Notes: a model not told the origin generated them from the letters alone. A stretch of DNA of 64,000 bases from Sindora glabra (GCA_020226215.1 CM035227.1:4581343-4645342); one strand, 5' to 3'. Positions 49,090-61,800 are shown, counted from the first letter of the stretch. Translations and numbers: made by a program.

Positions 49090-49868
49090 GGAAACTATCA
49101 AATCAATACTTAAAAATTTGGTGGGCATCAAATTAATGTTGAAAGATTTTATTACATCAATTATTACATCAATTTAGTATTAATGTCAAAAATTTCAGCA
49201 CTAATTAGATATTCACTAAATCTTTTAGTATTAAACCGATGTAAAAAAAATTTCAATACTAATTTGCATAGTTTTTAAAATCAATGGTCATTAATTCAAA
49301 TAAAGCATTAGTTCACTAATTTACTAGTTAAACTAGTTTTAACTTTAAACATATAAATTATACATATACACTAATAATATATGTATAATTTCAATAGTGA
49401 AATATAAGAAATATGATTTCACTGATTCACTAGTTAAATAAGTTTTAACTTTAAACATATAAATTATACATATACACTAATAATATACATTTAAAATAAT
49501 GAAATATAAGTGATATGATAATAATTTATATTAGAAATAATTGAAAATATAATTTCAATTGATATGAAATTACAAAAATCGTGCATTTTAATCATTATAA
49601 AATTATAAAAAATTATTTTAAAAAATGAAAAAAGATTCAATTCACTGATTTTAACTAATTTACTTTGATTTTGATCAGTTTCTATTGATTTGTATGTATT
49701 TTTTATTTAAAGCCAAATTGATTTACTAATTTAACTAGTTAGTTTGATTTTTAAAGATATATTAATTTGAAGTAAAATTTTTGAAATTCATGCTAAATTG
49801 ATGTAATAAAATTTTCAAAACTAATATGATGTTTATTTGATCTTTGAAGTAATGATCTCATAGTTTCC
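49090..49868. mobile_element. Non-autonomous element with ~110-bp terminal inverted repeats (Mutator-like)
   Basis: The left arm from GGAAACTATCAAATCAATAC aligns with the reverse complement of the right end, GGAAACTATGAGATCATTAC. Both then share TTTTATTACATCAATTTAG and a TTTCAAAAAT-like stretch, giving about 110 bp of terminal repeat. Long repeats beginning GGAAA are usual for MULEs. The interior holds a two-copy direct repeat of period 106 (49324 and 49430, CTAGTTAAACTAGTTTTAAC). A 9-bp target duplication was not evident. Confidence 0.65.
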
Positions 49869-51017
49869 TTTGAAAAAATGTTATTAAGGCTATTTTTTGT
49901 TTTTGAGAGCCCAAATGCATGATGGGTTAGATATATTGATCCACTTAGTTAAGGCGGCCTATCCTTTAACTGAAGGGACAAGATAGAATTAAAAATTATG
50001 ATAGGGCTTGCAAATATGGAATTAGAAATATTATCCTCCATTTTATGTTTTGAATGGACATGTACAATTTTAGTGCTTAGGTTGAAAAATAATATTTTTT
50101 AATAAATTGATAGAATAAAATTTTCTATTAATCATTTGAACAAAAGAAGAAAAAGAAAGTTAGAGTAAGGAATAAATTTATTTTGAATTTGACTCCTCAA
50201 AATGCTTTTTAAAAAATAAAATAGATAACTATAAGTACTTATAAGAAAATCAAATGCTAATAATTTGATAAATAATAAATCATAAAAAATGTAATTTTTA
50301 ATTTATAATTATTTCTTCTTTTGATTTTCTCAACAATAATTATAATTATTTATTTTATTTTTTATAATATATCTCACACTTTGAAGAAGTTATATCGTTA
50401 TTAATCTATTTTTTTAACTCAAATTCAATATAAACGTACTATGTACAAAATCAAGTTAGGCAATTTTTAAATCAAGTCAAACTACATGGTTCAACTATCA
50501 TCTCCACCCGTTACTCTTACACATTAAGACAACTCCCAATTACCATGAAAACCTCAAAATAAATCATAACTTTTATTTAAATTATGTTTGCAAGATGAAT
50601 TCTTTAATTAACTAATACAAAAAATGGACATAATTCAAAAATTGATTAAATTTTAAAGATTTCAAAGTCACTAATCAGTTATTTGTTATTATTTGTTAAA
50701 TAAAAATTTTAAGAATTAAAGCATTAGATTTTAAAATTGAGAATTGTAAGTTCATTTTGAAGCATAATTTCAAAGATAAACAATTGTTGATTCAAAACAA
50801 ATTACTACTCAAGAAGGTTGGGCACTTTTAAGTAAGCTGATATGGTTGGATTCAGGTCCAAGTTACTTAACCCATATTATACCTAACCTGACTCGCTGAT
50901 GACATAAAAAATTTTAGGCTCTTTAACTTCTTTACATGATGTCATTTGGCCCTTCGTATATATGCTTCATTTTAGCAAATAATAGGCAGTAGCCCTTCAT
51001 ACCATTTCAATCTTCAC

Positions 51018-51826
51018 ATCGACGCTAGGAGTGCAAATAGGTTAGACCGAGCTAAACTTTGTCTTAAATAGGTCGAGTTAGGCTTTATCTTAAATAGGCC
51101 AAGCCTACATTGCAAAATATTAATCTGAGTTTAGCTTATTAGCCTATATAAGACTTTATTTCAAGCACAAGCCTATCCTGTTTTAAAAGTTTGGCCTGAC
51201 TTGTTATCCTATTTAAAAGCTTGTATTTAAAAATACAAGCTTTGCTTTTAAATAGGCTAACAACTTAAAACTTAAAAGGCCTATTATAAAAAGATATTAA
51301 ATAAGTCAATAACTTATATAAGCTTGTATCAATATATTCTTAAGATGTCTCTAATAATATTAAAATTAATACAAAATTTTACATAAGAACTAATTAACAA
51401 AGAAATAAATTCATATACTCATAACATAAAATTATTAATGTAAATATTTAATATTTAATTAAAAGTAAAATAACATCAAGTTATCATAACATCAAAAGTT
51501 AAAAATAAAGATAAATTAGTTCACCATAAATTATACAACAAACATTCAAAATATTTAATCTATATAATGGGTTTGAAAAAAAAACCTATATGTCATTACC
51601 TTTATAGTAAATAAATTTAAATAAAAAAATATTAAATAGGCCTACCCAATAAGCTTAGAGGTTAGGCTTAAAATAAAAAAGTTTGACCTATTTAATTAAA
51701 AAGACTTCTATATTAGCTTTAACCTGACTCATTTAACTAAATAGGTCAAGCCGGGCTAGGCTTAAATAAGGCCGGGTCATAGGCCTCCGATAGGTCGCCT
51801 AACCCATTTGCACCCTTACTTGATGC
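51018..51826. mobile_element. hAT-type MITE nested in the large hAT element
   Basis: Left end TAGGAGTGCAAATAGGTTAG at 51026; right end reverse-complemented TAAGGGTGCAAATGGGTTAG, ending 51818. The 8-bp flanks are ATCGACGC (51018-51025) and CTTGATGC (51819-51826); two of the three differences are C/T at CpG-type sites. Subterminal AAATAGGxxxAGCCTA-type repeats on both strands are typical. Non-coding, 793 bp. Confidence 0.75.
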
Positions 51827-52029
51827 CTTTAACCTTAACCCTAGTAATAGCCAGTAGCTTCCCTTCCTCCAATTTCACCATAATGCCATCCTATATCCTT
51901 GCTTCCATCCTTGATTCCCCATGGCTTCTCTGTTGAAATCCATACTACAACCTCCTAAATAACTGATGATTTCCCCTTATCCCATTCCTTTTGTTCTTGT
52001 TCTATTATAAACTAATTTCAGAAGGTGTT

Positions 52030-53450
52030 ATTTAGTATTTTACCCAAGAATGGGTAAATTAGGTTTAAATTTTTTTTGTATAATAATGACAATGTGAATT
52101 AACAAATGATTCAAGAATAAAATGAATGAACAAGTAGATGTAAACTTAGCATAGTGGCAAATAAGTTTCAGAAAAATAGAGTATAAAATAAGTAAATAGA
52201 GAGATAAAGAAGAAAAGATTCAAACATTGCTATTTATAATGGTTTTAGCCTTAAAAATCTAACACTCCAAAGTGTATATCCACTATCAAGCCTTTCTAAC
52301 TTAGATTTGAACTCTAATCCACTATCTTTTCGAGTTTGAAGGCACTTAAAGAAGTTTTAGTACAAGTCTTTACTTTTCTTCTAAAATTCTTTTAAGAGTC
52401 CTATTTCAAAGCCTTTATTTATTAAAAGATTTAACACTCTTGATATTCCTAGTGATATCTCACCCTGATACATAGCAAATATATGATTTGAATACAAGAA
52501 TGTAGCTTACAAACTCTAAGAGTTGGATGACACAATGAAGCATTAAGAGATGAATTTCAATCTGATGAGCTTAAAGGATTTTTCAAATTTTAGATGAGAG
52601 AAAAAGAAGTTTTTATGTCTATGTAACAATGAAAATATTTTTTATATTTTCAAATTAAAATAAAACCTTTACATAGAGGTTATAGAGGTTAAAAGTCCAT
52701 TACAAACAAAATATAACTATTACAGGGTAGTTGGCACCTTGTTAATCGATTTAAGCTGTCTATAAAATTTTGAAAAAATTACAATTAATTAATTGGTCAA
52801 TTAATTTACTCGACTATACAATTTAAATTCAATGCATGATGAAATTATTGGTTAATTGATTCACTAAACCTTAATTCAGCTCTAGATGTTCAAAATTGGT
52901 CAATTAATCCTGACCTTTGGAAAACTTGATTTTGAAAAAACACAAGGCAATGAGTAAATGCATCAATTGATTCGTAAAAACTTAGTTTTTGAAAATTTAT
53001 GATATTAAATCAATTAGTTAATTAATTCATTTTGCCCTACTTCCTCTTTGGATCTCTAGAATTGATTGGTCAATCGATTTAGGATGTCGAATGTGTCCAA
53101 TGTGCTATTTAGATGCTTGGATTCGATTAGTCAATCGATCATGCCATGGTTTTTAGTTTTTCAAAGAAAGCTAATTGAAATATGATTTTTTTCCTTGAAA
53201 AACATTCCAACCTCATTTTTAAAGCCTTTTGACATAAGATTAATCTTAGTATTTTCAAGAAAATTTTGAATTTTTTTACTAATTTCTTTTTTATAATTTT
53301 ATCTTATGATCCTAATTAGAATCCTAGCTAGATTAAGCATGATCTTTCATCTTCAATCTTCACTTTTTACATTAGAATTCTAGTTAATCAAATGCCAAAT
53401 TCAAGAATATTAAAATATTTTGTTATTATTAAAACCACCCTAATGTGGCC
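52030..53450. repeat. Probable LTR-retrotransposon fragment with spaced ATCGATT palindromes
   Basis: Between 52740 and 53145 about eight imperfect copies of a GGTCAATCGATT/AATCGATTGACC-like motif occur roughly every 50 bp (for example near 52743, 52797, 52898, 53061 and 53127). Such arrays are common in plant LTR elements. No LTR pair or coding domain was found, so the element type is inferred. Confidence 0.4.
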
Positions 53451-55423
53451 GAAGTTAACAGAAGGATTTATTAGTTAAGTTAAAATAATTCAATTCAATC
53501 TTTGTTTAAATTGTTAATCCTTCATCAGTCTTCATCCACGAAATTGTAATATATGGAAGCAACTTTAGTGGTAGAACACACTAAATTTTTTAGTAGTTAA
53601 AAGCTAAACTAAAGGTAATTTTCAAACTCTGAATCATGTTTATCTTTTATTTTATGTTTTTAGTTTTTATACTAAGGTGAGTGGGTTTTGTTTTATGTGG
53701 TATGGTGTTAGGGTTTTTAAGGTTTCTATTCTGTAAGGATTTTTGTTATATTTTTTATAGATATTTGTCATTCCTTACATAAATTCCCATTTTATTTGTG
53801 TCTTTATTTATCTTAGGTATATTACATGATTTCTTTGAGCTCTAGCCTCTATCTAACTGAACTAAAGCAGAGGACTTCTAGAGTCCAAATAGGAATATGG
53901 TTGCCAACAAAAAGGCAAATATGAAAATTGAAAAATTGTATGAAAAGTGATATAAGATGAATTATTTATTTTTGTGAAATGGAGAAATGTTATGAATTGT
54001 TAAATGTTAAAAATATATGCACATGGTAATCAAATATGCTTTTTACTCTAGCCTTTAAAGTTTAATGATGATGTTTCTCTTGATTCAATAATAAACTTAA
54101 TAATATAAACATCTTTCTTAATTTAAGTTAGTTTATTAAACTTTCATAACCAATTGTTATAAGACCATATGGTAGGTTGAATTATGGTTGTTTAAAGTTT
54201 GAAGCATGTTTAGTTATTTGTCGTGTGAAGTAATTAAATTTATAAGTCAAATAGGTAAATTAATAGGTAAGGAAAAACCTTTTGGTAGAAATTCCATCAT
54301 GGTGTTGATGTGCAACTATGCATGTATCTGCATTTGTTTTAAAAAACATGCCCTATTTGTTTCATGATTCATATAATGGATTGCATAATGAATTTAATAT
54401 CTGTGAGCATACCCTCATCTTAAATACATATATATATACACATACATACACCTTTTTATTGTTTGGTTTAGTATAGAAACCACTTATTTCTTGTTGTGAC
54501 TTTTATTTAATCTAGAAAATTTCTAGAAAATAATGTAACTATAGGGTTATGGCAATTAGTAACTCTTTCTATAAATTATATAAATGGTTTGTATTGCCTA
54601 AGAAGACCATGAGAGAGTAGTGTTTGTGCATTTCTTTTCTATATTTATACTCAATTTTAGTGCAATTTCATGTGTTTGAATGGTTATACTATATCGGTAA
54701 TTAAAATTGTATTACACTGACTTGCAAAAAACTATTTATATATATATCTATGAATAATTTTATAGTTTAAACCTACCTTATTATAGATTTTTTACATTAG
54801 TAAAATATATAATACCATCAATTAAGAAATTATTAAAAACATCATAGAAATGCAAAATTTTTCTACTTTTTTATTGTATGATCTTGCAACCATATAAAAG
54901 CTTTAGCATTTAGTAAAATTTATATACTTGCATGTTAGCTTCCATAAAGTAAGCTCTTCTATACCACTTATCACTTCACAGCACAATCGTAATTTGTATT
55001 GCATGTTTTTTGCCTATTCACTAACACCATACCTGTATTGGTGTATGTATTTATTAAAGTTTATGGTACTTTGATAAATAGTGATTTACTAAAATAATTC
55101 TTATGTACTTTGATATATTATTTTCCTAAAAAATTCTTTAAGATTGCTAATGATTGGTGTATACCAAAAGTTCTTTAAAATTGTAAAAGTGGTTATTAAA
55201 GACATGAAAAGTGAAAGTTTTTTTGCCATTAGGGTTGTAAGTTATTGTTGTGGTGATGAGTGTTTCTTATTCAACTTTATTATTATCTTTTACTTTTCTA
55301 CTTTTTATAGAGTAATTCAGTTCATTTAATATACCTGATTGTTTATATGGCTAAATTGTAGTAGAACCTTGAAAAAAAAAGTGTAAAAGAGTCATAATTC
55401 AAGAATAATAATTTTTTAAAGTT

Positions 55424-55504
<81 letters not shown>

Positions 55505-56639
55505 GCGTGTGTTACATTAAGTATGTAGTCTTACTCTTTCCAATACATGAGTGGAAAACAAACAAATCTCACTATTTAATGGCTAATTAAAACTATTTTT
55601 ATATTTTTTAAAATAGAAAAATGCATGAATTAAGTTTATTTTCATTTATATACTAATTTTTAAAATCATTTATGCTTATAAAGAAGTTTGTGTAAGACTA
55701 GGTGAATGTTGTTACAAAGCAATACTAGGGTGATGCAAAAAAGGAGCTTTTAAATATTATTAAAGATTTGAAGCTAGACTTTTTAGTTATGAAAAGTAAA
55801 GGCTTGAGCATAAAGTTACATCTTTTCCTTGTTTTTTAGGAACATGCTCATCTTACAAAATTGAAAGTAAATTATATTAATCTCCTTGAAATATCAAAGT
55901 TATGGAGACATTGACATTGGTTTTACTTCATGATTTAATATGTATAGAATTAAAATTAAAATTAAAGAAATAGAGAAAGTGTTTTTAATTTATCATATAT
56001 ATATTTTTATTCTTTTTATGTTTATGCATTAGAAAATGGTTTAATGGAAATGCATGTTGTATATTGTAAAAGATAAATTACACAGTGTAAGCAACTTTGT
56101 GATAACTCATACACCTTGCCCTGTGACTATTGTGAAGGACACAAGCAACAGTAAGTAGAAATAGGTGTGATGATCTATTTCTCATTTTGAATGAATCATA
56201 TTATGTTCTTTATTATAATGTTTATGGCTTCAATCTTGAGAGATTATTATCTGAACTAGTGTTCAAATTTATATTCATTACAAGTATATTCATTTAGCCA
56301 ATTATTTATTAGTTATTTGCACTTAACTAATTGTAACTATTTTTTGTTATGTAATGAGTACTATTGTAATACATGTTTTTATTGTATGATTGTGTTATAA
56401 GGTAATATGGATGCTACAAACTTAGTAAATGCTAAGTTAGATTCATAATTATTAGCTAGGTAAAATTTAACTTTAGACCTAGTGAATCTAAAATTTCTAG
56501 AAAATGAAATACCATTAAAGAAGTTAAAACCGAAAGGAAAAACCTAACCTTTTATTAATGCCTATTCACTTGATAAGACTAATCAAACTAAAGAGCTAAC
56601 AATGGATTATGGAAAAGAGCTTTTTACTGAGAACACTTT
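53451..56639. other. Interior of the hAT remnant, 5' of the transposase; no supported gene
   Basis: A+T-rich DNA with scattered short frames. A 61-codon frame at 55144-55329 has no domain. Probably the decayed 5' region of the transposase gene. Confidence 0.45.
55421..55511. repeat. (AT)n(GT)n microsatellite
   Basis: ATATATATATATATAT runs directly into about 30 GT units with two C interruptions near the end, then TTACATT. A long, nearly pure run. Confidence 0.97.
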
Positions 56640-58500
56640 ATAATGGTGCCAGCAGATGAGGTAATAAAACCTACTACACAATGTAATCATTGTGGTAAAA
56701 GATACTTATATAATCTTAAGGATCATGGCATTACTAACCTAAATAAGCATATCAAAATTTGTCTAAAGTTTCCTTATACTATAGTTTTTAACTTTAAATA
56801 AAAATCAATTGGATTTAAACCTAAGAAGACAAGTGAAAAGACCACTATGGTAGCATTTAATCAAACGTGTGATGTAACTATAAATAAGAAGGCATTGACT
56901 GCCTTTATTATGACTAATAAGCTACCATTCAAGCTTATAAAGGGTTTATTAGTTCAAACACTTTTGTAGTAAGTTGTAGCCCTAATTTGTTGTCTCTTCA
57001 AGTCATATTATTATAAAGGATTATTTTAAATTATATGTGGAAGAACAAAAAAAATTAATTGCATATTTAATAAATAATTGTGTTAGGATCTACCTTACCA
57101 CAGATTGTTAGATTTTTGTTCAAAATATGAATTATATGACACTCATAGCACATTTTATTAACAACGAGTGGAAGCTTCAAAAAAGAATTTTAAACTTTTG
57201 TTTGGTTCCTAATCACAAGGGGAAAATCATTGATAAACAAATTAAAATGTGCTTTAAACAATAAGGAATTAAAAAGTGTTTATTACCATAGTAGATAATG
57301 TACCTAGCAATGATATAACAATTTCTTACTTGAAAAAGAGAATTAGAACTTCTAATAGGTTAGTGTTGAATGATGATTATTTGCATATTAGATGTTATGC
57401 TCATATAGTTGATTTAGTTATAAATGAGAGTTTGAAAAAGTTACATTCATCTATTATTACAATTTACAATGCTATTAGATATGTGAGGTCTTCCCCATCT
57501 AAATCAGCTAAATTTAAAACTTATGTTAAATAAGCTAAAATTAAGTCTAAGAAAGTATTACCTAAATATATCAACTCATTGGAATTTAACCTATCTCATA
57601 CTAGAATCTGCTCTAATCTTTCAAAAAGGATTTGAAAGGTTAGAAAATGATAAGCCAAGTTATTTAAAGTGCTTTGAGGATAAAATAAAAGATCCTTTTA
57701 ATGTGCATGATTAGGCTAATGCTAAGGTGCTCATAAAATTTCTTAAAGTGTTCTATGATATGACATTAGAATTGTTTGAGTCATAATATGTTACATGTAA
57801 CTATGCATTTCCTTAACTCTTTTTTATCTAATGTGAGTTGGTTAAATGAGCTTCAAAGAAAGACTTTAACTTAAATTGCATGGTAATTGAAATGAAGAAG
57901 AAATATGATAATTATTAAGGAAAATTAGAAAACATTAATCCATATATCTTCATTGCTATGATTTTAAACCCTAGGTACAAGATAGCTTCCATAAAATGGC
58001 CATTTGATAACATTTAAAATCTTACCACTTTTTATGATATGGCTGTAAAATTAAGTCAGATTTACTATGTTTATATGCATAATATTGCAAGTTGTATAAG
58101 CCTAAAAATTTTACATATGAAATGGGTTAATCAGCTAAAGTGAGGAAAGATAGTGTTTATAAGATAAAAAAACTCACAAGGCTAGAACAATAACATTTAA
58201 ATCCCATCTAAAGGTAAGAGATTCCATTAAAGCTAAAAATGAAATGGAAAAGTACTTAGCTAAGGTGTATGTTAATGGAGAGGAATCATTTGATATTTTA
58301 GAATGGTGGGAGTTAAGTATTTTCTAGTTTCCTATTGTCCCTTGCATTGCAAGAGATATCCTTGTTGTTCTAATATCCATAATTGCTTCAGAATTTGCGT
58401 TCTCCATTAGTGGTAGGGTTTTGGATGTGTTTAGGTCATCATTGTTGCCTAAAATGGTTGAAACTTTGATTTGTGGGCAAAATTAGCTGAAAGCAACATC
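56640..58500 (+). pseudogene. Broken hAT transposase (BED zinc finger, core, dimerisation domain)
   Basis: A BED-finger reading CNHCGKRYL followed by LNKHIKIC lies at about 56680-56765. Then INKKALTAFIMTNKLPF (about 56880). Core text RIYLTTDC at about 57085 and YMTLIAHFINNEWKLQKRIL at about 57133 leads into a frame at 57276-57533 with NDITISYLKKR, RCYAHIVDLVINESLKKL and IRYVRSSPSK. HWNLTYLILESALIF follows at about 57575. The C-terminal dimerisation domain reads ESFDILEWWE, then IARDILVV and SEFAFSISGRVLDVFRSSL (58280-58460). Several in-frame stops and frameshifts separate these blocks, so the gene is dead. Order and spacing are those of plant Ac-like/RICESLEEPER-type transposases. Confidence 0.88.
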
Positions 58501-59815
58501 ATTTCCCAAGAAGGAACCAGATTTTATGGAAGACTCAGCAAATTATAAGAAATTTAGGAAAGATAAAGAATTTTACTTCTATGTTATTGTTTAGTTTTTT
58601 TATTTTTTTACCTATTTCTCTTACATCTTTATTTATTGTAAATTATCTTAATTTTTATCCTAGAACTTGTCGGTGGTGGAGCACAACACTTTGGTACAAC
58701 TTAACAACAACATTCATATAGGAGAAATGTGGTAATAAGGGCACGAGAACAACTTATAGTCGTTGACTAACTTGTTCATTAAAAGGTATTTTACTCTCAT
58801 TCCCTAGTTGTATATAAAATTAATTTTTTTATTTATTTTAAGCTATTAATTAACTTCTACTATTATTATTAGTTTTTTCACTACATGTTAATGTTAGGTT
58901 ATATAAAGCTTACATCAAACTTTGGATTTGGACAATTAGAATTGAAATGTATTAATGCAACACTTTAGACTTACTAATGGCTAATTATAAGTAATTTTTT
59001 CTATAATCAATTATATGTAAGTGTGGGAAGGAAAATCTAGTAAAGTAATACATCTTTGTTTTGTTAATGAGGCATGTGATTCATTTTTATAAGCAATAAA
59101 CTATTACTTTTGTTAATAAGTGATTAGTTGACTCATTTAGTTAAAGTGCAATGTTAATTTTTTGGGGCATCTTAATTATTTGAAGATAGGTTAATCATTG
59201 TATGGATGTAAAATTGTAAATATGATATTTGTAAGTAGAAAGTAGAAAATTCATAAATATACAATATAATGTGCTACGTTCTAACCTTAAATAACTTGGC
59301 TAGAAAGTACCATATTTTAGGAATATTTTGTTTGTATAGCCTCTATCTAGTTTTTCCATGTCTATTTAAATTAATAAGAAATAGAGCCTTTTTTAGTGTT
59401 TTCTACTTACTAATTATTATCTAGTTATAGGTTTAAAAATGTAATAAGATGTTAGTATTAGAACATGCTTTTCAAAAGTTCTCTTAAAGCCCAAACAAAT
59501 TTCATGGTTTCAAAAAAAAAAAGATTATAATCTCATAAAATTATTATCCAATTTTCTTTTTAAAGCCTAAAAAAAACTAGTTAGTAGGCTTGGAAATTTT
59601 AATGGTATAGGCCTAAAACAAAGTTAAAAGTTGATAATTCTCATTTAAATGGATCTAATCCAACCTGTTTGACTCACCTAGAACCCGATAATAACTTGAA
59701 AAATTAAGTGTCTTTATTACCTGGTTAGAATTAGGTTTCCCCTATCCTACTTGATTTGATTTCAATTAAATATCCAACCTACTTAAACCCGACCAAACTC
59801 GACATGTGCCTACCT
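58501..59815. other. 3' part of the hAT remnant
   Basis: A+T-rich, no coding capacity recognised. The last ~150 bp contain AACCCGATAAT and AACCCGACCAAAC, typical hAT subterminal text. Confidence 0.5.
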
Positions 59816-60223
59816 TTACTACTTAAAATTATTTTTTTATTTTTTTAATTAGATGATAACAAATTTGATTGAACTTATGAGTTAAGAGAGAACTGAATTA
59901 GCTTTAATACAAATAAATAATTAAAATTGTATATAAAAATTTTGTGTAAAATTAAATAGTGATAATAAAAATTTTAAGAGTTTTTAATGAATGTGTAATT
60001 TCAAAAATATAAAATAATTTTAAAGAAAAATATAAATACTTTGAAAGCATTTTAAAAATAATTTTCTTAGAAAATTTAGTATAAAACTATGTAAAAATCT
60101 TTTTAAAAGAATGATCAAGAATATTTGAAAATAAAAATGTTAGGGAAAAAGAATGGTATAAAATTTTTTATAGAGGTTCAATAATACAAAAAGAATGTCT
60201 TTTGCTATACTTTTCTCTTCTCA

Positions 60224-60420
60224 AACTGGCAAAAATACCGTATTAGTGTTTTTTCGTAAACTTATTTTTATTTTACCGTTCTTCACAAACATATTACCAA
60301 AATACGCACGAAAGGCGGGAGGCACCAAATTGGATGGCATTCACGGGCTTTGGAGGGCGGCGAAGGCGCCATCTAAGGTGGCGCCTCTGGTGCCTTGAGA
60401 GCACCTTTCAAACTGGCGCC
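60224..60420. repeat. Module arm plus GGCGCC hairpin cluster, left
   Basis: An A+T-rich arm (60224-60311: GGCAAAAATACC ... CCAAAATACGCAC) leads into a GC-rich block with AGGCGCC-9 nt-GGCGCCT (about 60368-60390) and GGTGC-7 nt-GCACC just after. The arm is the inverted counterpart of 61468-61545. Confidence 0.75.
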
Positions 60421-61420
60421 CTCACCTTCCTATTTTTCTTTAAAAATAATTAATTTTAATGTCATTTCAAAATATAAATTTTAAAAATAAATAATATGTG
60501 ATTGGAACAAAAAAATTTTTTTTAAAATAAATTACTTATTTCATAATTATTTTTAATGTCATAAAAAATATGTTAACTCCACTTTGATATTTAATACATA
60601 AATTTATTAGAGGAATTAAATAAGAAAGTAGTTAATGTAATAATATATTTAATAAAAGTAATAAATATTTAATAAATAATTGAATATTATTAAAATAAAA
60701 TATAGAATCAATAAAGAAAAATTACGTAAGTTATATTAATGTTTCTCAAAATTTGATCCAATAACACTTAATATTTATCATTTTTCGGAGTTACAAACTT
60801 CCACCATTCGGAATTATATTATTACAAGTAAATATTTAATACGTTATTACACATAAGCAAATTTATTGAATTATTCAATAATATTCTCTATATACGAAGT
60901 TGAAGATTGTTAAAAATAAGAAAAAAAATATGACGAAATAGACATGTTTATTTTTTTTTTGTATTTATTCCAATAATATATTTGGTAAACTCAACTCATA
61001 ACATATTGAATAAATATAGTATTTAATGTCATTTACAAGGATGATGGTTATTTATCCTTCAAATATTATAATTAATATTATTAATTTTTTTATATTTATT
61101 ATAACTATTTATTCCTTTCTTCACTAATAGTATTAAAATAAATAATGACAAAAAATAAAATTAAAAAATAATTATATATTTCAAATTATGAAGAGAAAAT
61201 TTATTAATTTATTTCAATATTGGTTATGTATTTTAACATGGTAAATAAATAAGAGAATGGATAATTATAACAATAGTGAGAAAAAAAATTAACAATGTTA
61301 GTTATTAAATTTGGGAGATGTCATTATCATTACTTTTAGAAAAAAATTAAGTATTCTAATTATTTTAAACTCCCCTATTTTCTATTATTTATATATTAAC
61401 TTAAAATTTGGGAGATGAGG
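60421..61420. other. A+T-rich spacer between the two inverted module arms
   Basis: About 1 kb of very A+T-rich DNA without coding content. It may be the interior of a non-autonomous element whose ends are the flanking arms. Confidence 0.45.
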
Positions 61421-61424
61421 CTGG

Positions 61425-61800
61425 ACCGCTCCTAGAAACGCCATTTGGTTTGGCATCTCTCCGCCGCAGTGCGTATTTTGATAAAATATTTTAAAAGAAT
61501 GGTAAAACGAAAAATAATTTATAAAAACATAGCAAATCGATACTTTTGCCTAACCTCAAATTAAATTTATGAAATGGGGCTAGGGAGGCGCCAAGTGAAA
61601 TGGCGCCTCCCAGCCATTTATGAGATGCGGCTAGGGAGGCGCTAAGTGAAATGGCGTCTCCCTTGAAGGCGCCATGCTAAAAGGCGCCTTCAGCAGGCGC
61701 CTAATGGCGCCATACAATGTGGTGCCTTGTGCATTTTGGTAAATACTTTCGAAACTACAGTAAAGCAAAAAAAATTTATAAAATAGTCGTATTTTGGTAT
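61425..61800. repeat. GGCGCC hairpin cluster and two further module arms, right
   Basis: The arm at 61468-61545 (GTGCGTATTTTGATAAAATA) is inverted relative to 60224-60311. A third arm at about 61729-61800 (GTGCATTTTGGTAAATACTT) has the same orientation as the second. Between them is a 51-bp tandem repeat (61566 and 61617) whose units contain GGGAGGCGCC-9 nt-GGCGCCTCCC, then GAAGGCGCC-9 nt-GGCGCCTTC. Non-coding as far as I can see. Confidence 0.8.

Larger units (their letters stand above)
50802..59823 (+). mobile_element. Large hAT transposon remnant bounded by identical 8-bp repeats
   Basis: TTACTACT occurs at 50802-50809 and 59816-59823. Immediately inside, the left end reads CAAGAAGGTTGGGCACTTTT. 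The right end, reverse-complemented, reads AGGTAGGCACATGTCGAGTT, so an AGGTxGGCAC core is shared. Subterminal text on both sides is of the AACCCGACC/GGTTxGGT type common in plant hAT ends. The interior carries a broken hAT transposase (56640-58500), a nested MITE (51026-51818) and repeat-rich DNA at 52000-53450 that probably is another insertion, which would explain the 9-kb size. Confidence 0.65.

Noticed and set aside
55421..55511. CRISPR-like or regulatory repeat
   Set aside because: Simple dinucleotide microsatellite; no spacers, and the genome is eukaryotic.
60195..60398. 67-codon plus-strand frame across the GGCGCC cluster
   Set aside because: It crosses the inverted arm and hairpins; the sequence pattern is explained by stem-loops and shows no protein family.
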